In this document: piece after piece, positions 53,353 to 62,232 of the stretch
How the letters are laid out: each line of letters begins with the position of its first letter
Position numbering within the stretch: the first letter of the stretch is position 1
Source of the DNA: Acetatifactor sp.
Lineage (GTDB): Bacteria; Bacillota; Clostridia; Lachnospirales; Lachnospiraceae
Reading direction: 5' to 3'
Length of the DNA stretch: 64,000 nt
Assembly (NCBI GenBank): GCA_024695935.1
Contig: JAILHH010000035.1
Coordinates: 1 to 64,000, forward strand
Notes under the pieces: generated by a model
Seen by the model: only the letters and a program-made list of their open reading frames with translations
Told to the model about the DNA's origin: nothing
Database searches by the model: none
Program-made: the position numbers and the translations under genes

Positions 53353-54588
53353 TTATCGACCTTGTTTTAAATAGTTTAAAGCACCCTCTGCTGCTACGGC
53401 TCCGCTGGAAAAAGCCCATTGCAGATTATATCCACCGCATTTTCCGTCCACATTTATGATCTCTCCTGCCATAAATAATCCTTCACACTTTAAGCTCTGC
53501 AGATTATGGTCCAGTTCACTCAAGGGAATACCTCCCGCAGTGACCTGAGCTTTGTCATATCCCACGTTTCCCTTGACAGTAAACTTCAGATTCCTGCAAA
53601 GATCATAAACCCTTTCAAGTTCATCGTTTTTGATATCTTCGCAGGGCTTTAAAGGATCCACACCGGCTTCTTTTAAGATGACTTCCATCAACCGGTCGTT
53701 TAATATACCTGTAAAAAACTCCTTTGCATTCCTGTCATGGAGCATGAGTTTTCTGAGTAAAAATGATTCTCTGAAGGCCTCATCCGCACCCGGGAAAAAA
53801 TCTGCCTTTAAATAAACCTTATTGCCATCAAGCATCAAATAGTTGGCAACGCGACTTATCTGAAAAACAGGAATTCCGGAAACAGATGAATCCGTAAACT
53901 GCATCTCACCAGATTCCCTGCAAACAAGGCTATTATTTTCATCATAGAGACTGATACAGCCTTCGGCTCTAACTCCGGCCAGGGTCTTTAATTTTTCATC
54001 ATCGCTTTTAAGCGGCACAAGTCCCGGCACTGTTTTTACAATACTGTGGCCCATGGAAAGGGCAAGCTTTATTCCCACTCCGTCCGAACCGGTTTTGGGT
54101 GCGGCATTTCCTCCGGTGCAGAGGATACAAGCGTCAAATTCATAGGTCTTGCCCTCTGAATCAGTGAGTTTAAAGCCTTTGTTTAATCTGTCGACCCTCA
54201 CAACCTTAGAATTTGTAATAACATTTATGCCAAGTGATCTGATCTCAGCCTCAAGAGTTTCCACAACCGTCTTTGCACTCTCTGAGAGAGGATACAGATA
54301 ACCTCTTATGTCCTTTATAAATAGACCGAGAGAATTAAAAAATCTGAAAGTATCCTCAGGGGAAAATCTGTGGAAAATATTAAAAGCTCTTTCCACATCG
54401 CCATAGTAGCAATCCTTTTCAAAATAATCATTTCCCAGATTGCATCTGCCGTTTCCCGTGGCATGAAGTTTTTTTAAAAGTGCGCTGTTTCCGTCAAATA
54501 CGGAAACCTTTAATCCCTCTCTCGAAGCAAGTATTGCTGCGACTGCACCCGAGGCCCCGCCTCCGATAATGGCAAGATTTTTACCCAT
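53353..54588 (-). CDS. NAD(P)/FAD-dependent oxidoreductase, HI0933/BaiN-like
   Basis: The protein has 411 residues from the ATG at 54588 (AAGG at proper spacing; the GTG four codons upstream is too close to its site). The FAD motif is L-A-I-I-G-G-G-A-S-G-A-V-A-A, followed by A-T-G-N-G-R-C-N-L-G-N. It ends with G-E-I-I-N-V-D-G-K-C-G-G-Y-N-L-Q-W-A-F-S-S-G. Some homologues (BaiN) act in bile-acid dehydroxylation, but most are uncharacterised, so no substrate is assigned. It precedes the COG2509 gene. Confidence 0.88.
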   Translation of the reverse strand: MGKNLAIIGGGASGAVAAILASREGLKVSVFDGNSALLKKLHATGNGRCNLGNDYFEKDCYYGDVERAFNIFHRFSPEDTFRFFNSLGLFIKDIRGYLYPLSESAKTVVETLEAEIRSLGINVITNSKVVRVDRLNKGFKLTDSEGKTYEFDACILCTGGNAAPKTGSDGVGIKLALSMGHSIVKTVPGLVPLKSDDEKLKTLAGVRAEGCISLYDENNSLVCRESGEMQFTDSSVSGIPVFQISRVANYLMLDGNKVYLKADFFPGADEAFRESFLLRKLMLHDRNAKEFFTGILNDRLMEVILKEAGVDPLKPCEDIKNDELERVYDLCRNLKFTVKGNVGYDKAQVTAGGIPLSELDHNLQSLKCEGLFMAGEIINVDGKCGGYNLQWAFSSGAVAAEGALNYLKQGR

Positions 54589-54621
54589 ATATGCCTTCAC
54601 ACCCTTTCATGTATACAAATA

Positions 54622-56208
54622 TCAAAATACCCTCAGTAACTGTCCGAGTCCCTTTATAATGCCTGCAAAATAAGCTCCTTTTAACTCTCCCTCTCTGAAA
54701 TCTCTAAGGAGTAAAAGAAAGCTCCAATATGCGAAAAGACCGAATATATAACAGATAAAAATGGTCACGATGGGAGAAATATGTGAAAAGATAATTTTTC
54801 TAAGTAACATCGTGATAAGAAGCGCCCCTGCCACAGCCCCCATGGGAACAACCACCTCCCTGAGCAAACTGATATTGACCTTATAGACAAAAAGGTAGAT
54901 TGCAAATAAAGTCAGGAAAAATCCGATGGTAAAAAGGGAGAGACTTACTCCGAACCTGGTCTCAGGCATATGGTTTTTTCCTAAAAACAGATTATATACC
55001 ACAACCGCAGCATCACCGATAAACAGTCCGGGGAGCATCATCAAAACCTTCTTGCTCCTGATAAATACGACGCCGAAATATATGCTCATTATGGCAAAAA
55101 GTATAACAGGAGAAAACACAGCCATCATATAGTCCAGTTCGTGGCTCATTCCAAAGACATTGCTTATGTCAAAGGATACTATCACAGGAAAAGCGGCGAG
55201 GTAAAGTCCGTTTACAAAAGCAAGATGAGAACCGTTCTGAAATATAAATTTAAAAGCTCTCTCATCGTTTTTCTTTAGATATCCTGCTGATTTAACGGAA
55301 AATACAATACTCTCAACAGAGTAGAGTCCAACCGGAATACCTATGACGCAGGCAGCCTCCAGCAAAAGCTTTATAAGGCCTTCTCTCTCTGATCCCGCAC
55401 GATTGACCAGTAAAAATACCGTGACAAACATGGGGACACACAAAAGTGCATTCTTTACAAGTTCTGCCCCTGCCAGTTCAAGCCAAAGAGAAAAAGTAAA
55501 GTTTTTGTTATCGACCTGCCTCATGCCATCATCAAGATCAAATTCCATCCTGTGATAAACATATAAGTAAAAGAATATCAAAAACAAAAATACAATGATC
55601 TCACTTACTATGCAGACAGTACAGACAGATGAAGCAAATACCAGTTCTCCGTATAGCGGAAGTCTCAAGAGGTTACTTAATTTTGTACCGTAATCAGAAA
55701 AGGCATTCATAAATAAAAGACCCAATACCACGATCAGAGAAACTCTGAGAATATAGGCCACATCGGCGATCTTGTCAAAGTTTCTGCCCTTTAAAAATCC
55801 CTGAAGTATGGAATCGATACTCCTTAACAAAATACATGGAGTAAGCAGTAAAAGCATTTTCCCTGAATATTTAAAATCTGCAAAGACTGCGGGAATCACA
55901 AATGACAGGATCAAAAATATGCCGGTTAAAACCAAAGATGTAAAAAAATATATAAGTGCAATTCTTCTGCCCACCACATCAGCATTTTTATATTGCTTTT
56001 TGGAAAATCTGGAGGCATAGATCCTGCCAAGTACATTTGCCGTTCCCTCAGAAAAAAGCAAAATAAAAATATAATACAGCCCATAAGAAAAAAACAGTCC
56101 CAAAAGTCCCTCTGCACCAAGCCTTCCCGCAAAGAGGAAGAGACCAAGAACTGCTAAAAGATATGATATAAATTTTGATTGTAATCTGGTGGTCTCGATC
56201 TTATTCAT
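54622..56208 (-). CDS. MOP-superfamily flippase-like membrane protein
   Basis: This 528-residue protein has about 13-14 predicted membrane segments and the layout of lipid or polysaccharide flippases (SpoVB/MurJ/Wzx relatives). The N-terminal half is more typical (F-S-E-G-T-A-N-V-L-G-R, L-K-G-R-N-F-D-K-I-A-D). Similarity is low and no substrate can be given. There are no polysaccharide genes nearby. It starts 6 bases after the ybeY stop and is probably in the same message. Confidence 0.75.
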   Translation of the reverse strand: MNKIETTRLQSKFISYLLAVLGLFLFAGRLGAEGLLGLFFSYGLYYIFILLFSEGTANVLGRIYASRFSKKQYKNADVVGRRIALIYFFTSLVLTGIFLILSFVIPAVFADFKYSGKMLLLLTPCILLRSIDSILQGFLKGRNFDKIADVAYILRVSLIVVLGLLFMNAFSDYGTKLSNLLRLPLYGELVFASSVCTVCIVSEIIVFLFLIFFYLYVYHRMEFDLDDGMRQVDNKNFTFSLWLELAGAELVKNALLCVPMFVTVFLLVNRAGSEREGLIKLLLEAACVIGIPVGLYSVESIVFSVKSAGYLKKNDERAFKFIFQNGSHLAFVNGLYLAAFPVIVSFDISNVFGMSHELDYMMAVFSPVILFAIMSIYFGVVFIRSKKVLMMLPGLFIGDAAVVVYNLFLGKNHMPETRFGVSLSLFTIGFFLTLFAIYLFVYKVNISLLREVVVPMGAVAGALLITMLLRKIIFSHISPIVTIFICYIFGLFAYWSFLLLLRDFREGELKGAYFAGIIKGLGQLLRVF

Positions 56209-56214
56209 AAAAAT

Positions 56215-56715
56215 CTAATCTCTCGTAATTCCTAATTTTTGTAAAACCGCTTCCTGCTTGCTCTCCATGACCTTGCTCTCCTCGGGCTCCATATGGTCGT
56301 ATCCGCACAGATGTAGCATGCTGTGAGCTACCAGAAATGCAAATTCCCTCTTTACGGAATGGCCGTAGTTTTCGGCCTGTTCCAAGACTCTGTCCTTTGA
56401 GATGATAATATCACCAAGGATAAGTTCCCCTGTCTCCGGATCGAAATAATCAGCTTCCATGTCTTCGGGTATATCAAACAAAGCAGGTACTTCAAAATCA
56501 AGGTTTGGGAAGGACAATACATCCGTTTCCCTGTCAATATCCCGAAACTGCTTGTTATATTCATGTATGCCGTCATTATCCGTAAGGAGAAGATTAATCT
56601 GTACCTCATAATCACAGCCCTCGCTGTCAAGCACTTCTTCTGCCACGGCTTCGGCAACGGCTTTCATATCAAAATCAAATTCAAAATCTGTCTCGTTTTC
56701 AACGTAAAAAGTCAT
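56215..56715 (-). CDS. ybeY: Endoribonuclease YbeY
   Basis: YbeY matures rRNA and supports ribosome quality control. The 166-residue protein has the zinc motif H131-S-M-L-H135-L-C-G-Y-D-H141 and the typical R-D-I-D-R-E-T-D-V-L-S-F-P. The start is ATG 56715; AAGGAG lies 12 bases before it, a rather long spacing. The gene overlaps the end of the PgpH-like gene by 17 bases. phoH, the PgpH-like gene and ybeY form the classic order. Confidence 0.95.
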   Translation of the reverse strand: MTFYVENETDFEFDFDMKAVAEAVAEEVLDSEGCDYEVQINLLLTDNDGIHEYNKQFRDIDRETDVLSFPNLDFEVPALFDIPEDMEADYFDPETGELILGDIIISKDRVLEQAENYGHSVKREFAFLVAHSMLHLCGYDHMEPEESKVMESKQEAVLQKLGITRD

Positions 56716-57898
56716 AATATAACTTTTCTCCTTTAAATACATCCTTTATAACCATAAATTCAGCAAATGAAAGGTCGGATTTTTTTAAATAACCGTCCTT
56801 TATCACTTTGTCAAACAATGAATCCAGGATAAGATCAAAATCTATTTTTTTGTCACCGTTTTTTTCTATTAAAAACTGCAGGCTCCCTACCATATAATTG
56901 CAAAGACAGATAACAGTGCATTCTTTTGATACCGGAAGCTTTTGATTCGCATACTCAAAAAGGATCCTGAATACGGAATCCGGAAACAAAGTCCTGCTCA
57001 ATATATCCCTATTTTTTAAAAGAAGCACATGATAATAAGCCGCACATTTTAAGGATTCAGTGTCAAGACCTATCTTTCCGGCTATCCTCTCACAAAAATA
57101 TACCGTATGAATCGACAGCATATAACTTTTGTGATCATTTTCCCTTAACTTGACAAGCAAAGGATTTTCCGTGTCATTAGCCTCCAAAAACTTATTCCTC
57201 TCCTTAAAGATAACGGAAGAAGAAAACAGTTTTAAAATACCGATGAAAAGTATGGTGGTGACAACGATATTTAACACAGGGATCATAAAGCTTTCCGGAG
57301 AAACAGTGGAGTTTTCGGAAAGAATGGCCCCGACTATGAGCATCACGGAATATGAAACCATGGAAAGAGCAACCTTTAATGAAACCTTAAATTCCTTATC
57401 AAGTTTTTCAAAGATACAAACTGTAAATGCACCGCTTGCAAAATACAGTGCAAAGACTTCTACCGAAACGCCGGAGGCAATACAGCAAATCAGCAAAAAC
57501 AAAGATCCACCCAGAAGTCCCGTAAAAGCATTGCTAAAGAGCATCATGGTCAGATATAAAGCAGGGATCGGCCATCCGTACTTAGGCAGATATGCACATA
57601 CAACGGATATCACAAACATAAGTCCCGAAACCAGATATATCCTGACCGGGTGGATATTATTATCATAATCAAATTCTGCATTTATAAGACCTGATCTGAG
57701 TTTAAAAAGGAAAACCCCGCAGGCCGCACCGCATAAAACCGTATTTAACAAAACTTCAGCCTCACTTCTTTTTGCAAAAAAAGATGTGAGAAATGCCGAG
57801 GTGACAGTTATCAGAAAAACAATCACATCAAGACAGATGAACAATGCTGTTTTTTTACTTTTTTCTTCTGTTTTTTTCTCTTTGGTCTCTGTGGTCAC
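56699..57898 (-). CDS. Truncated PgpH/YqfF-like membrane protein with a broken HD domain
   Basis: This protein lies exactly where Firmicutes carry PgpH (YqfF), the c-di-AMP phosphodiesterase between phoH and ybeY. It has 399 residues from GTG 57898 (AAGGA before it) against about 700 for PgpH, and lacks the large extracellular domain. It has about seven to eight membrane segments (25-230), then an HD-like domain (240-399). The HD pair is Y-Y-H290-V291 instead of Y-Y-H-D, and the following I-G-K is L-L-L. The usual H-H-S-L segment is also altered (D-H-K-S-Y-M-L-S). I infer loss of hydrolase activity with the gene kept by position. It overlaps phoH by 44 bases. Confidence 0.78.
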   Translation of the reverse strand: MTTETKEKKTEEKSKKTALFICLDVIVFLITVTSAFLTSFFAKRSEAEVLLNTVLCGAACGVFLFKLRSGLINAEFDYDNNIHPVRIYLVSGLMFVISVVCAYLPKYGWPIPALYLTMMLFSNAFTGLLGGSLFLLICCIASGVSVEVFALYFASGAFTVCIFEKLDKEFKVSLKVALSMVSYSVMLIVGAILSENSTVSPESFMIPVLNIVVTTILFIGILKLFSSSVIFKERNKFLEANDTENPLLVKLRENDHKSYMLSIHTVYFCERIAGKIGLDTESLKCAAYYHVLLLKNRDILSRTLFPDSVFRILFEYANQKLPVSKECTVICLCNYMVGSLQFLIEKNGDKKIDFDLILDSLFDKVIKDGYLKKSDLSFAEFMVIKDVFKGEKLYYDFLR

Positions 57899-58859
57899 TT
57901 TTGTTCTTTCCTTCGTAATCTTCGTATGCTTTGACGATCCTTTGAACCAGAGGGTGGCGCACAACATCCTTGCTGGTAAGTGTGATGAAGCTTATACCCT
58001 CGATCTTTTTTAAAACTTTTTCAGCGATCTCAAGACCTGACTTGGTTGAAATGGGCAGATCTTTTTGAGTCTGGTCTCCCGTGATGATGACTTTTGATCC
58101 GAATCCGATCCTGGTCAAAAACATTTTCATCTGGGCAGGTGTAGTATTTTGAGCTTCATCCAGGATGATATAGGCATTATCAAGCGTTCTTCCTCTCATA
58201 TAGGCAAGAGGAGCCACCTCGATAAGCCCTTTTTCCATGTTTTTGTTAAAGCTCTCAGCCCCCATTATCTGATACAGGGCATCATATAAGGGCCTTAGAT
58301 ACGGATCCACCTTACTTTGCAGATCTCCCGGCAAAAATCCCAGTTTTTCTCCTGCTTCGATGGCGGGTCTGGTGAGGATTATCCTGCTAACCTCATTATT
58401 TTTAAATGCCGTTATAGCCATAGCCATGGCAAGATAGGTCTTTCCCGTACCTGCAGGGCCGATACCAAAGACGATCATATTGTCCTTTATGGCATCGATA
58501 TAGGCTTTTTGTCCAAGGGTTTTGGGCTTTATGGGCTTACCGTTTATGGCATGACAGATTATCTCCGAATCCATCTCACAAATGGCTCTTTCATTATGTT
58601 CTTTACCGAGCTCTATTGCATAATCCACACTCTGCTCCTCAATGGAAGTCCCTTTTTTAGACACCCCCGTAAGCTGTTTTAAGATATTTGCGGCGGTATT
58701 TACGCTGTCTTTTTCGCCTGTGATCTTCACGGAACCGTTTCTGTCCTGAATGACCACATTTAAGTTTTTCTCGATCTTTTTAATATGATAGTCGTTCATG
58801 CCAAAAATATTCTGCATATCTAAAGTCGATAGTTCAAGTTCAATCGAAAAATCTTCCAT
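57855..58859 (-). CDS. PhoH family ATPase (YbeZ)
   Basis: The 334-residue protein has an N-terminal KH-like RNA-binding part (about 1-70) and a P-loop with G-P-A-G-T-G-K-T (134-141). Walker B is I-I-L-D-E-A-Q-N-T-T, and it also has R-P-A-I-E-A-G-E-K-L-G-F-L-P-G. PhoH/YbeZ partners YbeY in rRNA processing in several bacteria. It is the first of the phoH, PgpH-like, ybeY run and follows pdp by 12 bases. The C-terminus is a short basic tail (H-R-D-Q-R-E-K-N-R-R-K-K). Confidence 0.92.
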   Translation of the reverse strand: MEDFSIELELSTLDMQNIFGMNDYHIKKIEKNLNVVIQDRNGSVKITGEKDSVNTAANILKQLTGVSKKGTSIEEQSVDYAIELGKEHNERAICEMDSEIICHAINGKPIKPKTLGQKAYIDAIKDNMIVFGIGPAGTGKTYLAMAMAITAFKNNEVSRIILTRPAIEAGEKLGFLPGDLQSKVDPYLRPLYDALYQIMGAESFNKNMEKGLIEVAPLAYMRGRTLDNAYIILDEAQNTTPAQMKMFLTRIGFGSKVIITGDQTQKDLPISTKSGLEIAEKVLKKIEGISFITLTSKDVVRHPLVQRIVKAYEDYEGKNKSDHRDQREKNRRKK

Positions 58860-58871
58860 AAAATCTCCAAA

Positions 58872-60173
58872 TCAAATAATTCCCTTTATCATTTCCGTCT
58901 TTTCGGGAGAAACGGCACTGAATGTATAAGCCTTTAAAAACCTGTCTTTTACAGATTCTATATTCGACTCATCATCAGAATGTATATAACAGAGTATATC
59001 ACCCTTTTTAACATAGTCTCCACGTTTTTTTGTTAGATACAGGCCAACGGCCAGATCGATCACGCTGTCCTTTGTCTCTCTTCCTCCGCCAAGCATTAAT
59101 GAGCAGATTCCTACTTCGTCGCATTCTATGTGGGATATATATCCTTCCTCGGGACTTTCCACAGGCACAATAAACTTAGCCTTTGGAAACAGATCCGTAT
59201 CATATACATATCTCTCATCTCCGCCCTGAGCCTTTACAAATTCAGCAAGTTTTTTCAGAGCTGCTCCGCTTTCAAGGGCATTAGTAAGCATCTTTTTTGC
59301 ACTCTCATCATCTTCACAGATTCCGCCTGCTATAAGCATCTTTGTTCCGAGAGTCATCACAAGTTCCACAAAATCAGTTGGTCCTTTACCCTTTAACGTG
59401 TCAATTGCTTCCTTTACCTCAAGTATATTGCCTACTGCATTTCCAAGGGGCTGATCCATATCGGAAACGATTGCAAAGGTCTTTCTGCCTGCGCCCCGAC
59501 CGATCTTTACCATCTCATTTGCAAGGGCAAAAGCATCCTCCTCAGATTTCATAAAGGCACCGCTTCCGGTCTTTACATCCAGTACTATACTGTCAGCTCC
59601 GGCAGCAAGTTTTTTTGACATGATGGAGCTTGCGATAAGAGACATGTTATCAACTGTGGCTGTCACATCTCTAAGAGCATATAATTTCTTATCGGCAGGC
59701 GCCAGATCCGCTGTCTGGCCCATAATGGCAACACCTACATTATTGACATTTTCAAAAAACTTATCCAGTGAAAGAGATGTGGTAAAACCTGGAAAACTTT
59801 CAAGCTTATCAATGGTTCCTCCGGTATGACCAAGGCCTCTTCCGCTCATTTTGGCAACAGGTACACCGCAAGCGGCAACAAGAGGTGTAAGGGACAGGGA
59901 TGTTTTATCTCCCACGCCTCCGGTGGAATGCTTATCAACCTTTACGCCCTTAATACGGGACAGATCCAGCATATCTCCACTGTGGGCCATGGCCATGGTG
60001 AGATTAAGTGTCTCTGTCTCATTCATCTTTTGAAAATAGATCGCCATCATCAAAGCGGATACCTGATAATCCGGTATCTCACCCTTGGTATAACCCTCCA
60101 CAAAAAAGTCGATCTCCTCCTTTGAAAGTTCACCGCCGTTTCTTTTTTTCATGATAATGTCATACATTCTCAT
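58872..60173 (-). CDS. pdp: Pyrimidine-nucleoside phosphorylase
   Basis: The enzyme cleaves uridine, thymidine and deoxyuridine with phosphate. The protein has 433 residues from ATG 60173, matching the family start M-R-M-Y-D-I-I-x-K-K-R, with GGGGG before it. The phosphate and substrate motifs are K-H-S-T-G-G-V-G-D-K-T-S and S-G-R-G-L-G-H-T-G-G-T-I-D-K-L-E-S-F-P-G. A C-terminal domain ends at A-V-S-P-E-K-T-E. It follows nth by 31 bases. Confidence 0.94.
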   Translation of the reverse strand: MRMYDIIMKKRNGGELSKEEIDFFVEGYTKGEIPDYQVSALMMAIYFQKMNETETLNLTMAMAHSGDMLDLSRIKGVKVDKHSTGGVGDKTSLSLTPLVAACGVPVAKMSGRGLGHTGGTIDKLESFPGFTTSLSLDKFFENVNNVGVAIMGQTADLAPADKKLYALRDVTATVDNMSLIASSIMSKKLAAGADSIVLDVKTGSGAFMKSEEDAFALANEMVKIGRGAGRKTFAIVSDMDQPLGNAVGNILEVKEAIDTLKGKGPTDFVELVMTLGTKMLIAGGICEDDESAKKMLTNALESGAALKKLAEFVKAQGGDERYVYDTDLFPKAKFIVPVESPEEGYISHIECDEVGICSLMLGGGRETKDSVIDLAVGLYLTKKRGDYVKKGDILCYIHSDDESNIESVKDRFLKAYTFSAVSPEKTEMIKGII

Positions 60174-60204
60174 AACGCTACCCCCGTAACAAAATTTAAA
60201 TGGC

Positions 60205-60837
60205 TCAGATATACTTTTTACATATTTCATTTAATACACAGATTTCACATTTAGGTGCACTTCTCGCACTGCACACAGCCCTTCCGTGATCCACAAATCT
60301 GTGGCAAAGATCGTTTCCTTCTTCGGGAGGAACTATCTTTCTTAGAGCTTTTTCAACCTTGTATGGATCTTTTTCGTTTTTTACAAGGCCAAGCCTGTTG
60401 GAGAGTCTGATGCAATGTGTATCGGTGACAATTGCCGGTTTTCCGAAAATATCCCCGAGAATCAGGTTGGCACTTTTTCGTCCGACACCGGGCAGAGTTA
60501 AAAGTTCCTCCATGGTATCCGGAACCCTGTAATCAAATTTATCTCTTAGCATGGTCATAAATGCTTTTATATCCTTTGCCTTAGAATTACCCAGGCCGCA
60601 GGGTCTTACGATCTTTTCGATGTCTTCTACATTACCGTCCGCAAGGGCATCCACTGTCGGAAAGACTTTATACAGGTCATTAACAACCACATTTACTCGT
60701 GCATCAGTACACTGTGCAGCAAGACGAAGACTGACCAACAGCTTCCAGGAGTCATTGTAATCCAGGGAGCATACCGGCTTAGGATACTCTTTTTTTAATC
60801 TATCTATAATCTCAAGTATATAATCTTTTTTATTCAT
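60205..60837 (-). CDS. nth: Endonuclease III
   Basis: Nth removes oxidised pyrimidines from DNA and nicks the strand. The 210-residue protein has the helix-hairpin-helix L-P-G-V-G-R-K121-S-A-N with catalytic Lys121 and Asp139 in V-T-D-T-H. The C-terminal 4Fe-4S motif is C-x7-C-x2-C-x5-C; the first gap is one longer than the usual six. Length is normal. It lies between rlmH and pdp. Confidence 0.95.
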   Translation of the reverse strand: MNKKDYILEIIDRLKKEYPKPVCSLDYNDSWKLLVSLRLAAQCTDARVNVVVNDLYKVFPTVDALADGNVEDIEKIVRPCGLGNSKAKDIKAFMTMLRDKFDYRVPDTMEELLTLPGVGRKSANLILGDIFGKPAIVTDTHCIRLSNRLGLVKNEKDPYKVEKALRKIVPPEEGNDLCHRFVDHGRAVCSARSAPKCEICVLNEICKKYI

Positions 60838-60871
60838 TTTCTATTATATATAGTTCGAAATAAATTGAAAT

Positions 60872-61354
60872 TTATTTGTGATAAGGTTCATTATTAATGA
60901 TTCTGAAACTTCTGTAGATCTGTTCACTGAGTATCACCCGCATAAGCTGGTGGGGAAATGTCATTTTTGAGAAACTCAAATGCCGGTCGCTTCTTTTTGT
61001 CACTTCTTCGGATAATCCCAGGGAACCTCCGATCACGAAAGCGATGGAGCTTTTACCCATTGTAGTGAGTCTGTCTATCTCTGAAGCCAGTTCAGTGCTG
61101 GACAGTTCATCTCCCAATATCTCAAGTGTACAGACATAAGCATTGTCCGGAATTTTCGATAAGATTTTTTTTCCTTCCTTGGCCTTTATTATCTCTTCCT
61201 CAGAAGGTAATGCTCTGTCAGGAGTGGGTTCATCAGCAACCTCCACCACCTGAAATTTACAATATTTACCGAGGCGCTTTGAATATTCATCCAAAGCGTC
61301 CCGATAAAACTTTTCTTTAATTTTTCCTACGCAGACAATTGTGATCTTAACCAT
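60872..61354 (-). CDS. rlmH: 23S rRNA (pseudouridine1915-N3)-methyltransferase
   Basis: RlmH methylates the pseudouridine at position 1915 in helix 69. The 160-residue protein has the SPOUT knot signature F-V-I-G-G-S-L-G-L-S and the C-terminal M-T-F-P-H-Q-L-M-R-V-I-L-S-E-Q-I-Y-R. It ends N-E-P-Y-H-K, nearly identical across the family. All features are normal. It follows the zinc-ribbon membrane gene by 31 bases. Confidence 0.97.
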   Translation of the reverse strand: MVKITIVCVGKIKEKFYRDALDEYSKRLGKYCKFQVVEVADEPTPDRALPSEEEIIKAKEGKKILSKIPDNAYVCTLEILGDELSSTELASEIDRLTTMGKSSIAFVIGGSLGLSEEVTKRSDRHLSFSKMTFPHQLMRVILSEQIYRSFRIINNEPYHK

Positions 61355-61385
61355 TATTCATCCTGCATTATTGTCAGTAATCAAA

Positions 61386-62192
61386 TCAATCGGAAAATAC
61401 CTTTTCATAGATGGTCTCGTCGATAAGACTGTCCAAAAAACCCTGATCCAGATTAACGAACTTCTCATTTATGGCACTTTTTATAAGCGCACTTCTTGAA
61501 AAGAATTTCTCCTCGGGATTTAAATTGTCTGTCATATCGATCTTTGCATCAATATCCTCGGCCTTCAGGTTTTCTTCCACAAAGTCAAGGATACTGCTCC
61601 TTAGATCGGAATCTGTCTTTGCAGCTCCCATAAGCTTCTTTGCGTTTATAAATGAAATGATACCCGATACGATCATAAAGATCATAAATGCGATCATCAC
61701 AATATAAAACAGCACTGAATCACCGAGGCTTAAATTAATTACTCCCGTCATGCACAGAATAAAGAAAATAAGTCCCACCGTTCCCACAAACAAAAGGGTC
61801 CATCCGGAAGATCTGTTGTCAGCAGCCTTTTCTCTGTTGTCTATATAAGGCGAAACAGGCTCCACATCGGTTTCGTCGATCTCACCCTCATCCTCGGCTC
61901 TTTCGATCTCCTGTCTTATAAATACGGAAACAAGCTTCATACTCTGTTCCCTGTCATTTTGGGATACGGAAAGTTCGTACACGTCATCCTTTTCATTGTG
62001 ACTCACTTTACCGGACATGATGTTGTTGTACTCAAGATAATCCTTTAACAGGTTCATCTGTTCCTCATCTCCAAAATAGATGGGCACTAAAACTTCCTCA
62101 GTCAGTTCACCTTCTAAAAGTGTTTCTCCGCAGTCAGGGCAAACATCGATACCTTCACGATATTCATTTCTGCACTTGGGACAATATTTCAT
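61386..62192 (-). CDS. Zinc-ribbon membrane protein of unknown function
   Basis: The protein has 268 residues from ATG 62192 (AAAGGCAG before it). It begins with a zinc ribbon K-Y-C-P-K-C-R-N-E-Y and V-C-P-D-C-G-E-T-L. A segment (about 35-105) resembles the DUF2007-like fold of putative signal-transducing proteins (L-V-P-I-Y-F-G-D-E-E-Q-M-N-L-L-K-D-Y-L). Two membrane helices lie near 132-155 and 160-185. The acidic cytoplasmic tail shows no further motif. I do not assign a role. It follows nfnB by 40 bases. Confidence 0.72.
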   Translation of the reverse strand: MKYCPKCRNEYREGIDVCPDCGETLLEGELTEEVLVPIYFGDEEQMNLLKDYLEYNNIMSGKVSHNEKDDVYELSVSQNDREQSMKLVSVFIRQEIERAEDEGEIDETDVEPVSPYIDNREKAADNRSSGWTLLFVGTVGLIFFILCMTGVINLSLGDSVLFYIVMIAFMIFMIVSGIISFINAKKLMGAAKTDSDLRSSILDFVEENLKAEDIDAKIDMTDNLNPEEKFFSRSALIKSAINEKFVNLDQGFLDSLIDETIYEKVFSD

Positions 62193-62232
62193 AAATATCT
62201 GCCTTTCATATATCTGCAAAAAATTAATCAGT

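Noticed and set aside
60205-60837. Broken Fe-S motif in endonuclease III
   Set aside because: All four cysteines are present; only the first gap is one residue longer.
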